Part shown: positions 10,349-19,876 of the stretch, piece by piece | How the letters are laid out: the number at the start of each line of letters is the position of its first letter | Numbering within the stretch: position 1 is the stretch's first letter | NCBI GenBank assembly: GCA_047495785.1 | Contig: JBLDXI010000029.1 | Location: 2,914,001-2,978,000 of the forward strand | Origin: Lepidodermella squamata | Lineage: Eukaryota; Gastrotricha | DNA: 64,000 nt | Direction: 5' to 3' | The notes under the pieces: model-generated | Told to the model about the DNA's origin: nothing | What the model saw: only the letters and a program-made list of their open reading frames with translations | Databases searched by the model: none | Position numbers and translations under genes: made by a program

Positions 10349-12436
10349 ATGATCAGCAACTATGTCGGATTTTCCCTTTTGATATTTTGCTCCAATGGAA
10401 TCAATGGAGCTGCTGAGGTGAATGTGCCTCTACCAGCGCCGAAACCACGACCACCAGCTTGCCGAGGCAATGTTGATGGCAAAGCGTCGGATCACGATGT
10501 CAATATGAAGTATTTCCAGCCTTACAATAGATGGGAACGTCCGAAATTAAATTCCAGCGAAACTGTAGTCGTAAAGCTCACTTTCGTCCTTTCTCAGGTC
10601 AACGATGTCGTAAGTCACTATACTCATTCAGAGCGCTGATTTTCATGGAGTAAACAGGTCGAGCGAGATAGAGTTATGAAGATTTCTGGTTACATTGGCG
10701 TGGTAAGATCCAGACTTCCCTGCATACTTTTGAAACATTTCTTGCGAATTTCGAAGAGATGGATGGATGAGTTTCGAGTGTGGGTCAATGACTATCCTTA
10801 CAACTGCGTTGATTACGTTGGTGAGTCATCATTTGCTCGTAAATTCGACGCTTCAGCCTCCATTTTATACGTGCAGTTTTACCAGCGGAAGAAATTTGGG
10901 TACCAGATGTTGCTCAGGTAAGTTCGGATTTTCTATCAGCCGGAATACATTATATTTTCTGTTTTTAATAGATGAATTCAGAGGGGCGATATCAATTAAT
11001 GCGGATGGAGGGTGAGAAAGTTCGTGTTTATTCCAACGGACAGGCCTACTTTAGCCCGGGCGGAACTTTCGCTATCTACTGCGACTACGATCTAACCATG
11101 TAAACTTAAAATTGGAGCAATGATTATGAATTCCCCGGTAATTTATAGGTTCCCCTTCGACACTCAAACCTGCGCTCTGAAGTTGGAAAGGTGAGACGTA
11201 TGTTGGAATGTATTTGCAACATCTTAATCCGATTTATAGTTGGCGATATACGAGGGAATACATGACGTTTCAATTTGCAAACAATGTAACGTTGAAGTAT
11301 TTTACTGTTAACGAACAATGGGATTTGGTGGCCACGTCACAAGCCAAACAGGACTATTCCTACCTGGAACCATGGAACTCGTTCGATCACGTTGAATTCT
11401 ACATTACTATTAGACGTAAAGTCATGTATTACATGTAAGTAAATCAGGAAAATACTACCAAATCATTTAATTTTTGAAATTTTGAAGGATGAATGTCATT
11501 ATACCGAGTTTGCTGATTGCCTTGGCACATATGGCCGCGTTCACGTTGCCGCTCGGCGATATTGAAAAAGTTCAGATTTCCTTCACTTGTTTACTGGCTT
11601 ATTCGGTATTTCAAGTCATGGTTATCGGAGATATGCCGAAATCTAGCGATCACATTCCTCTCCTGTCCATATACATCGACTTACAAATGGGATACATTGC
11701 CTTCTCTATGGTTAGTTGAAAGCTCAAAATTACAAGAACATTTTCGTTTCCTAACCCCAATCCTACTAACCTTAGGAACTAACCCTAACCCCAATCCTAA
11801 CCATAACCTTTATTTGTTAAAAAATGTTAATAAATATTCATTTGTTTCTAGCTTGGTGAAGGAATTGCATTCTTTGCCATGGAAAACATAGACGAACGAG
11901 GCATAAATGAGCACCACAAGCGTCAAATCCCACCCTGGATGATGCGAACCATCGAATTCGTCGCTAAGCTGCTTCTTATTGAACACCGCCCACCAGATCA
12001 CGAACCGGATGATAGCGATGACGATAGCGATGACGAGCGTCAGAATCATCATCATCATAAGCCACTAAGCCAAGATTACACCGCAGATTATTCCAAAGAA
12101 ATTAAATACAATTCGCTGTTCGATAAATACGCTGATGAACATTTGGATGGCGTCAAAGTCGAGCCTCATAAACCTAAGCGCCAAAGTCGAATGGGGACAA
12201 GAAACAAAAAAGCGAGGAAGAGTCAAAGCAATTTTCTTGGCCGGAGTCAGACGGAGCATACCGACTTCCTGGACACCCCGAAACCTCTGGATCTGAGGCA
12301 ATTGAGGTGGCAATTTACGGCTTTGGTCATCGAGCGACTTATTGCGGTTATTTACGGCATTTTAGTCGTCTTAACTCCAATTTGCATGTTCGGCATTTAC
12401 CCAGCTTTGAAGCCGTACAAAAATCCGTTCTTTTAA
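10349..12436 (+). CDS. Cys-loop ligand-gated ion channel subunit, copy 2
   Basis: Nine exons with the same sizes and phases as copy 1 except the first and last: 10349-10609, 10658-10702, 10757-10820, 10877-10917, 10972-11099, 11149-11190, 11240-11434, 11488-11710, 11852-12436 (527 residues). The signal peptide differs (start MISNYVGFSLL), but from PLPAPKPRP onwards the protein is nearly identical to copy 1, including the 13-residue Cys-loop, IWVPD and GDIEKV before M2. The cytoplasmic loop differs by small indels and a His run (HHHH). No vicinal Cys pair. Intron 8 contains degenerate CCCTAA-type repeats. The copies may co-assemble or be interchangeable, which is inference. Confidence 0.9.
11745..11812. 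repeat. degenerate CCCTAA-type repeats in intron 8
   Basis: Runs of aaccctaaccccaatcc type, imperfect, about 65 bp. A similar block lies in an intron at 45.48-45.63 kb. Confidence 0.6.
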
Positions 12437-12606
12437 ATAATACTTTTTCGTCTTTTCGTGCCTCACAGTAACCGTGAATTTTTGCCTTTTACATCAATGA
12501 AAGCGCCTTTTCATATAATTCATAAGAAATTTATGAAGTTGTATTGATGAAGTTCTTTGAGAATATGCTAATAGAAACCATAACACATCATTGAAGTTTT
12601 TTTCCA

Positions 12607-13893
12607 ATGCTGAAAATATGCAAAAAGCAAAGATTTTTTGCATTAATCCTTTGGCTATGTTCCATTCTACTGTATTTCGTTTACCAATCATTTCTCCCAA
12701 GGGAGAACCGAGATAACTGCTTGAATATCCTTCACCCATGGCCGGACATCGAAATTATAGTGCCAGCTGGTTCGGCTGAGGAAAGCTTCGTCGAATACCG
12801 CGATTACTTCCTTCGGTCCTTGGCTATATTTTGGCCTAGGAACGCCCTTAAATTACGAATTTTGTCCGATTCTGAACGAGAAAATGCAAGCTATTACGCT
12901 GATGAGTTCGAGAAAACGACTCGCAAAGTTTTGGGGCAATCGATTGAGTTCAACCTTGACTTAGTCGGGCCGATAACTGGTCCTCGTGATTCTTATGGCT
13001 GGCATAAATCGCAGTGGATGAAGTTTTGGATCGACAACTTTACAAAATCAGAATTTATCGCGATGGTCGATACGGATGCAGTTTTCATATCGAGAGTCAC
13101 GCTTTACGACTTATTTCGTGATGGGAAACCGATTGTTAGACCGGTTTTTGGGAAACCAAAGGATGACTCGTTATACTGGCGAACCTCTCCTCTTAAAACA
13201 TATCAATTTAGCGGCTATAAAGGTTGTTTTAATTTCCAACGATTTTCAAACATTTTCATTTCATTTACAGAGCCCTTCACCTGCATGTCCTATTTCCCTG
13301 TGGTGCTGAAAACTGCTCATTTGAAAATATTTCGGGATCGAATGATCAAAGTGGGCCGGAGATTTCGAAATTTTTCGAGTTTTGACGAATTATTTCAACG
13401 GCTGATTGAACTCGATGATTACAGCGAGTTTAGCATTATGTGTGCAATCATGTGGAACGAGCTGCGAGATGAATATCATTGGATTATTGCCGAGGAGCAA
13501 CCTGGCTGGTCGGGCGTTATTCTAGGCCAAGTTTCTGGATTCAAAGAGGCTGGTATTGATCCGACTAAACATTTGGCCGTAGAACCTCATGTCACGGTCC
13601 ATTGGACGTACCAACACGAACAATTAGGCGATAATTTGACGTTGGTACTAAGAAGAGGAATTTGCTACTCGATGGCTGATTCTGAAGTCAATAGGCCTGA
13701 ATATTGTGATTCAGAATTTCCTCAACGAAATACCACGATTGATCCAGCTCAATTTCAGTTCGACTGGTCTGATTTCAGTGAAAGACCGGGTGCATTGGAT
13801 TCGCACCTACGTCGGATTAACTTTATCGATTCATGCCCACATACCTGGTTACGATCTGAGCTGGCAGCTTTGCAAACTAGATCCATTGAATGA
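12607..13893 (+). CDS. type II membrane glycosyltransferase-like protein (GT-A fold, DxD)
   Basis: The frame is open throughout, but 13223-13270 is a 48-bp stretch that starts GT, ends TTTACAG and is a multiple of three. It is best read as an intron, leaving 412 residues with YKEPFTCMSYFPVV at the joint. An N-terminal hydrophobic anchor (about residues 12-28) gives type II Golgi topology. MVDTDAVF near residue 155 is a DxD motif typical of metal-dependent nucleotide-sugar transferases; SQWMKFW precedes it and a Trp-rich GWSGVILGQ segment follows. It resembles poorly characterised DUF6492-like transferases. Donor and acceptor are unknown. Fragments of paralogues lie at 7.4 kb and 32.27 kb. Confidence 0.7.
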   Translation: MLKICKKQRFFALILWLCSILLYFVYQSFLPRENRDNCLNILHPWPDIEIIVPAGSAEESFVEYRDYFLRSLAIFWPRNALKLRILSDSERENASYYADEFEKTTRKVLGQSIEFNLDLVGPITGPRDSYGWHKSQWMKFWIDNFTKSEFIAMVDTDAVFISRVTLYDLFRDGKPIVRPVFGKPKDDSLYWRTSPLKTYQFSGYKGCFNFQRFSNIFISFTEPFTCMSYFPVVLKTAHLKIFRDRMIKVGRRFRNFSSFDELFQRLIELDDYSEFSIMCAIMWNELRDEYHWIIAEEQPGWSGVILGQVSGFKEAGIDPTKHLAVEPHVTVHWTYQHEQLGDNLTLVLRRGICYSMADSEVNRPEYCDSEFPQRNTTIDPAQFQFDWSDFSERPGALDSHLRRINFIDSCPHTWLRSELAALQTRSIE

Positions 13894-13935
13894 CATGAAA
13901 TCCAGAAGTAGTAAGGATTAGAACTTTGGATCAGT

Positions 13936-13941
13936 AATAAA
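13936..13941 (+). terminator. polyadenylation signal AATAAA after glycosyltransferase
   Basis: AATAAA lies 43 bp past the stop codon, a normal distance for 3'-end formation. Confidence 0.55.
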
Positions 13942-14583
13942 TATATGATTTTCGAACCCCAGTTTTGCACGATTGATCTTCTAACAGCTTGAATGATTCA
14001 CGCACCGAGTGTTACATTGGGTATGTATAGCTTTACTACGCTATAATGTAGCAATGGGTGTAAGTTTCAGCTAGTTTTTTTAGAAAAAATACTCATGAAG
14101 TTTGTATAGACGTGAACGTTTGAAGCAATGTATAACGTCGTAAAATGCGTCGTGTGTATACAGTTTTATTAAAGATGAATCATAGCAAAAAAAGCCGCAA
14201 AAAATGGATGAAGAAGTATGTGAAACAGGGGTTGTCGAAAAATCCTTACTATTTCCATATTATTTTCGGTTTCTCGTTTATTACGTCGCCAGCTATAGTG
14301 ACCTTTATAGAATCATGAGTGTCTGATCATCAATGGATGTCCCGGAGATCTTTTTTGTGGCTCACACAGATTGAGCTGAATGCTGAATAAAACACGCCTC
14401 ATTTGACCGCGTTGCCTTGGGCACGATTTGACCACGATCTTTCACTTGCGGCAGAACTTCGTGTCGACGAGCGATGAGTCACCACGGCTTACACGTTGAT
14501 AAGAAAAGTTATCCACTTCTACACCTAACGAAGACTTGCTTATTTTTGTGAATTTTATTTTTAAACTGTTCATTGAACCTGAA
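13942..14583. other. intergenic
   Basis: No gene seen. The stretch leads into the first peptidase gene. Confidence 0.4.
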
Positions 14584-15549
14584 ATGGCAAGTGAGCAACC
14601 ACGATGCCACGCTGGCTCAGAAGCCGAACCATTAGAACGTGGTTCGCCGTGGTCTGATCATGCGATTTGTCAAATTCCAGGCAGTAGATTTACCGCGACT
14701 GGTTTCATTGTTGTGATTGAACCCAAGACTTACCTCCTGACCAACTACCACGTAATCGGCTGCGATGGAGCGCCCATACTGCTTGGAAAGGGCAGCAAAT
14801 TTACCATCTCATTCCACCAACACCTTCTGGGACCTAACAAAGTGACAGTGAAAATCGGCAAGCATGGGCGATTCTTCTTTGGCTTACGCGAGCTCGATGT
14901 CACTGTCATCGAATTGGGCGAGAAAAAGTGGAAATTACTGCAAAGGCTGGGCATCACCCATTGCCCTTTGGCTCGCCCTGGAAGCCGGGCCGCCATTCCT
15001 ATTGTTAGCGCAGCCGTCGACGTGGTCGGCTATCCTTACATAAAACCTTCGCATGCGAGGTTGGTCAGTCGTATCTCTAGCGGAACAATCGGCGAAGTTG
15101 ATTATCCAACTGTTTTGTACACGGCGCAAACGCATGCGGGCTCATCTGGCGGCCCAGTCTACGTTGGCTCGGTCGTTGTCGGGGTCCATTGCGGCTACAA
15201 TGGCAATGTTGGTTACAACTTCGCGACGCTGTTCGAAGCAATCTGGGAGGGTGTGAGAAGGCCAATGAGGGAGAATCAAGAAAAAAGGGCCGCGCTGCTT
15301 AAAAAAATCCGCGAGGATCGCTTGCGGGCGATTGGAAGGGTTGGATTGGATTTGAGCGACATACCTTACTCGGAGTTCTCGTCTGTTCCCGGGTTGTATG
15401 CGGACGCTGATATCTCGCAGGATAATATGTCAATTGAGGACGCGGAACTCGATTCACCCGACTCGGGGTCAAGCTCAATCTCAGTGTGGGAGAAAACCAA
15501 GTCCGAAGCGTCCAACTCAAACTCGGGCTTCGACTGTCGAATAATGTAA
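14584..15549 (+). CDS. intronless trypsin-like serine peptidase, family member A
   Basis: 322 residues from the ATG at 14584. Fold and triad are of the trypsin_2 / HtrA-V8 type: His in LLTNYHVIG, Asp in LDVTVIELG and Ser in AGSSGGPVY. No signal peptide and no membrane segment, so cytosolic unless an upstream exon exists. The C-terminal 90 residues are acidic and Ser-rich (DSPDSGSSS). It is the soluble member most like the copy at 30.5 kb. Intronless structure in an intron-rich region and several nearby paralogues suggest recent local expansion, possibly from a retroposed or transferred ancestor. Substrate unknown. Confidence 0.8.
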   Translation: MASEQPRCHAGSEAEPLERGSPWSDHAICQIPGSRFTATGFIVVIEPKTYLLTNYHVIGCDGAPILLGKGSKFTISFHQHLLGPNKVTVKIGKHGRFFFGLRELDVTVIELGEKKWKLLQRLGITHCPLARPGSRAAIPIVSAAVDVVGYPYIKPSHARLVSRISSGTIGEVDYPTVLYTAQTHAGSSGGPVYVGSVVVGVHCGYNGNVGYNFATLFEAIWEGVRRPMRENQEKRAALLKKIREDRLRAIGRVGLDLSDIPYSEFSSVPGLYADADISQDNMSIEDAELDSPDSGSSSISVWEKTKSEASNSNSGFDCRIM

Positions 15550-17927
15550 AAAAACCTTTTGGGCCTGAAATTGGCCTGTTTCTCTATTCTCGGCCACTTG
15601 GATTCCTCCTCGGGATTCCTTCTCAGAAGTTGTGCAGCTTGGCTGCATGATTCGCGGCGCCAAAGCTATGCCGGTATGGTTTCGCCTTGGTGACGGCTGA
15701 CGGCTCAGTCACTGTTTATGGCTACGCATCTCTTCGTTTACGGCGGTCAAGCGTTGATAGGGGAAGTCTCTGGTCGACCCAACGTCGACAACTCGCTGGA
15801 TTTTGCAACATTTTTGAATGGCAACGATCCCGTGAATTCGAGCATTGCCGTGTCTCGGATCTGCATGTTTGTGATCTCCTGCGAAATATTTGGCTTCGCG
15901 ATTCTCGTACTTCATTTTTCGTTTCGGTTTTCAACGAAAATTGCCTTTGTCAAATGGCTCGACATCTTTCGACTTGAGCTTGTTATCTTTACCTCTTGAC
16001 CCGAGATCACAATTCAGCCCGGTTCTTTGGCGTTGTCCGTCCGTTGGATAGCGCGGTCGCATCGCAATTTTCCCAGACCGAAGAACGCGCTTCGCGATTT
16101 CCGTGGCTACCAAGCGGCCCTGGGAGGTGTTTGCGGATGGCTAAGAGTAAGGATGTGCAATCGGCGCATCGGCACAATGACTCAGAACAATATTGCGATT
16201 CTCATATGATAATAACTGATTAGTAAGTATTCACTTGTTCGACTTAGATTCGAATTGTAAATTTTAAGCCTTGGGAACTCCGCTTATCATGTTCGTTTCA
16301 TTCTCTCAATAAAGTAGAGTTATACACAACACTAATTTTTTTAAATGAAATACCGCATTTTTTTCCTATAATAGCCCACTCCCAAATTGGGTCGCCCATC
16401 TTGAGACGTCAATGTCAACAAATCGCCCGCGCCTCATTCTCGTGGCATAGTCGAAATTCAGAAATTCGACTCAACATAGTCCACGGCTTCTCAACGTCCT
16501 ATATCCCCGCCCTTATCGTTTGGTTTTTTGGTTTGATAAGGAATTTTGTAATTGAGATAATGTTATTTTTATCTCAGCTTGTAAATGTGCAAATTAACGA
16601 GACTGGAAGTTGAAGGCAAATTTTTATTGCTTCCGCAACGCAGATAAATCTGCAAAACTCTCAAGCGTAGGTGCCCAAATTTTGCTAATCAACGCCTGTT
16701 AAAGTCTTCCGTTACAATTGTACATCTTTATGCTGCAAAATTGTCGTCAGCGCCGTGGAAGGCTTGTTTAATTTTTTTGTCATATTTACCGCCAACGACG
16801 CTGCACTTAATCCAAACTACTTTTTATATTTTTTTATTCAAACTAAATGTAAGCTAAGCATTCCGGCAAGACGCTTTCCACAATCACAAGTAGTTGAAGA
16901 AACGTGAGCATTAAGGCTCTGTAAGTTTTTCATCGTCACAGACTGCAGCATAATTCATTGCCATGAATCCGTCTATTATTATAGGTTTCCAATGATTAAA
17001 CATAAAAAATATTACAGGATTAATATGTATAGTTTATTCAACTTAATTTTACACCTTCAACTTCTTATCATTATCATTTTTTACTATGACTACATTAGTA
17101 TTCACTCAGTATTAGATGACTACTAACGCAGCTCATATTTTCGAATTCGATGGTAATCTGCCTCGTATTAAGAAAATGGACAGAACAACTTCCACACGTA
17201 AGTGTGTTCTATCTGTGAGCTTGAAAAAATTCCCATTAAAATTTCGATTTGCCTAGAAAAACGGGCTTTCCAACGGTAATAATCAAAGGTGGTCTGAAAT
17301 GTACCTGTTTTTATTATAAATAAAGGGAATCCATGCCTCAAAACGTACATTTGGGACCCTCTTATTCCCTGTCAACCTGAAAGCCGATTTTTCGAAAAAA
17401 TTTACCAGCACTAGTTGACGCCGTGGGGCCATTCTGAATTTTTTTTCGGAATTTCAAGAAAGCCTTAAAGTTCTGCACCGATTATGAATATGCTAATGAG
17501 GTTTTCAAAATTACCCCACAAGTGTCCAAAATTAAACAAATCATGCACCGTACTTGTAAAATCAAGGTTACGTTCGGAAAAATTACAGAATTTTGTAACC
17601 CTCATGCCCTGAAATTGCCATTTTTCCTGATTTTCTAGAGCAGAAAACCAATGTTTTGTCCGCATTCTTCTGCTGCAGCTTTGAACTATTCTTTTTTTGC
17701 ATGCAAAGAAAATCAAATAAATAGCTCGATTATGTAGTGCTTTTTTGAGTTCAGCCTCCGTACTCCCCCACCTCTCCCCATTCGAGTATTTTTTCTGTAA
17801 ATGTAGAAAGATTGAGTGCTTTGTGAAATGCAGTCTCCTCTGCATTTAAACTAATGCCAGTCTCCTCGTTTAGATTCTACAGTTTTGTTCAAAACCAGCA
17901 AAATTAAACTAAACGATTCAGGAGGAA
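15550..17927. repeat. duplicated upstream block, copy 1
   Basis: About 15.95-16.75 kb matches 22.87-23.70 kb at roughly 80 percent by eye (shared gctcgacatctttcga, cgcgcttcgcgatttccgtg, cccaaattttgctaatca). Both blocks precede a membrane-anchored peptidase, so block and gene were duplicated together. Copy 1 is longer and holds extra AT-rich DNA at 16.75-17.85 kb. No convincing coding frame is present. Confidence 0.65.
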
Positions 17928-19034
17928 ATGCAACCGCGATGCACCGCTGGATCAGAGCCTGAAATATTAAAACGTGATTCGCCGTACTCTATGCATGCGA
18001 GCGGACAAATAATTTTACCCGATGGATCTACTGCGACTGGTTTCATTGTTGTGACTTACGACAAGGCATGGCTCATGGCGAACTACCACGTAATCGGCGG
18101 CGGCGAAAAGGCCATGCCGCTTGAGAGGGGCAATAAATTCGCCATCGCCTTTCACCCACAACTTTTGGGACCTAACAGGACAACAGTGAAAATCGGCAGG
18201 CATGGCCGATTCTACTTCGGCTATCCCGACATCGATGCTACTGTCATCGAATTGGGGGAGAATTGGGAGAAACGACTGAATAAGCTGGGTGTTACCGATT
18301 GCCCATTGGCTCGCCCAGGAAGCCGGGCCGCCATTCCTAACGTGAACGCAGTTGTCGATGTGATCGGCTATCCTCGCGTGGAACCTTCGCGTGCGAGCTT
18401 CTTGTATTATCTACTAAAAATGTTCGGCTTTGGAAGCAGCTTTGTTATTACAGGCACAATTGTTGAAGTCCAGCATCCGTTCGTTTTTTACACGGGGCAA
18501 ACGGATGTCGGTTCCTCAGGCAGTCAACTCTCTGATGGTCAAGTTTCTGATGTTGTTGCCATTCATTCCGGCTATGTCGGCGAGAATACTGGCGTCAATC
18601 GTGCTACGCTAATTGAAGCAATCTTGGAACGTGTGAAAAAAGATATAAGGACGGCCGGGCGTAAAGATGCTACCTCCAAAGGCAGTCTAGTCTATGTTGG
18701 TCAGATTGCTGTCGGAATAATGGAACCTATCTTGAGCGAGATACCGAACTCGGAGTTTCAGGACGGTAACGGGAGATTCGAAGATGTTGATTTCTCACCG
18801 CAGTACAATCTTACGAATACTAACGAGCAGCAGGAGCAAAATCTTCAAAAATCGTCCGACTCAGAGTCAGACTTCGAATTTCGAATAAACCAGTGGTTCG
18901 CAAATACCCCTCCTCTGAGGCGCAAGAGTGGCGAAAGCAGGACCGGCCTCAAAGTCAGTCTATTTTTTGCTGGGTCGGTTGCGGTGGCGGGGTTGGTGGG
19001 GTTAGCGGGTGTGATTTTTTATAAACAAAACTAA
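17928..19034 (+). CDS. intronless trypsin-like peptidase with C-terminal membrane anchor, member B
   Basis: 368 residues. Triad positions: His in LMANYHVIGG, Asp in IDATVIELG, Ser in VGSSGSQLSDG. The usual GGP after the Ser is replaced by GSQ, which alters the oxyanion loop, so activity is doubtful. A hydrophobic segment rich in Gly/Ala/Val (FFAGSVAVAGLVGLAG) followed by FYKQN ends the protein, giving a tail-anchored topology with the peptidase domain in the cytosol (inference). Shares an acidic Ser-rich linker with member A. Confidence 0.78.
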   Translation: MQPRCTAGSEPEILKRDSPYSMHASGQIILPDGSTATGFIVVTYDKAWLMANYHVIGGGEKAMPLERGNKFAIAFHPQLLGPNRTTVKIGRHGRFYFGYPDIDATVIELGENWEKRLNKLGVTDCPLARPGSRAAIPNVNAVVDVIGYPRVEPSRASFLYYLLKMFGFGSSFVITGTIVEVQHPFVFYTGQTDVGSSGSQLSDGQVSDVVAIHSGYVGENTGVNRATLIEAILERVKKDIRTAGRKDATSKGSLVYVGQIAVGIMEPILSEIPNSEFQDGNGRFEDVDFSPQYNLTNTNEQQEQNLQKSSDSESDFEFRINQWFANTPPLRRKSGESRTGLKVSLFFAGSVAVAGLVGLAGVIFYKQN

Positions 19035-19876
19035 TCAAGTGAAAGAGTTCGCCCGGCATGCAAATGTTGAGAAACTTGACTTGCAGAAGTCTACTCTGAT
19101 ATTATATAATTTGCTATCTGAATTGATATTTTTTATTCTGAGGCTATAGCACAAGTAAAAAGTCTATGTCTGAACGGAGCCGGCCGAGATTTACGAATCG
19201 CGGAGACGAATGGAGAGTAAATCGAGTACGGCAAGTTTCGCCGAGCCTTTAATTCGCGATCTTAACGCCCCGCTATCGGCCGATTCCTGTGCCCCTTCTC
19301 GGTTAAACGGTTGTTTTGCGATAAAAAATGTTTTGAGCTGACAGAAGCAGGTGGAATCAAGAAATTAATTTATCGCACTCCGTGGCAATATAGAAAAAGT
19401 ATAGCGTTACGCATTTTATTTTAAGGAAAAATAGACCGTCCACTTGGCTGATCAACATTATCGGCAAAAGATTCGCCGCGAAGGAAAAATTCGTATATAT
19501 TAATATCCATGAAGCAAAAGCAGATCAAAAGAATGAGTTATGATGTTCCAAAGTCAAACTAGAGAGTTTTCAGTGATCGCAACTGACACAGCTACATGCC
19601 CTCGTAGCATTTGAAAGGATCCGTAAACGGCGACGTTGCATCCGAAACCTGTTAAGGAGCAGAGGAGTTTTCAAATTTTAAAAGCGGAGAAGTGACCAAC
19701 CTCAGTCGGTTTGCATCCGAAATCTGCATGTCGGCAGTCTGCGAACGGCTTGCCTGGCGTGTTACGGTAGCAGCGGATGTATTTCTATGCGCAATGATTT
19801 ATCAACAATATTATCAGCATTAGCCCGATTGAAACGAACCCAATTGAGATCAGCTCGATGGTTACACGCTAGTAAA
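19035..19876. other. intergenic / 3' flank of peptidase B and of the astacin-like gene
   Basis: Convergent gap. On the - strand 19.60-19.76 kb has short Cys-containing stretches (CRHADFGC) that could be an extra 3' exon of the astacin-like gene, but a complete in-phase ending exists without them. Confidence 0.3.
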
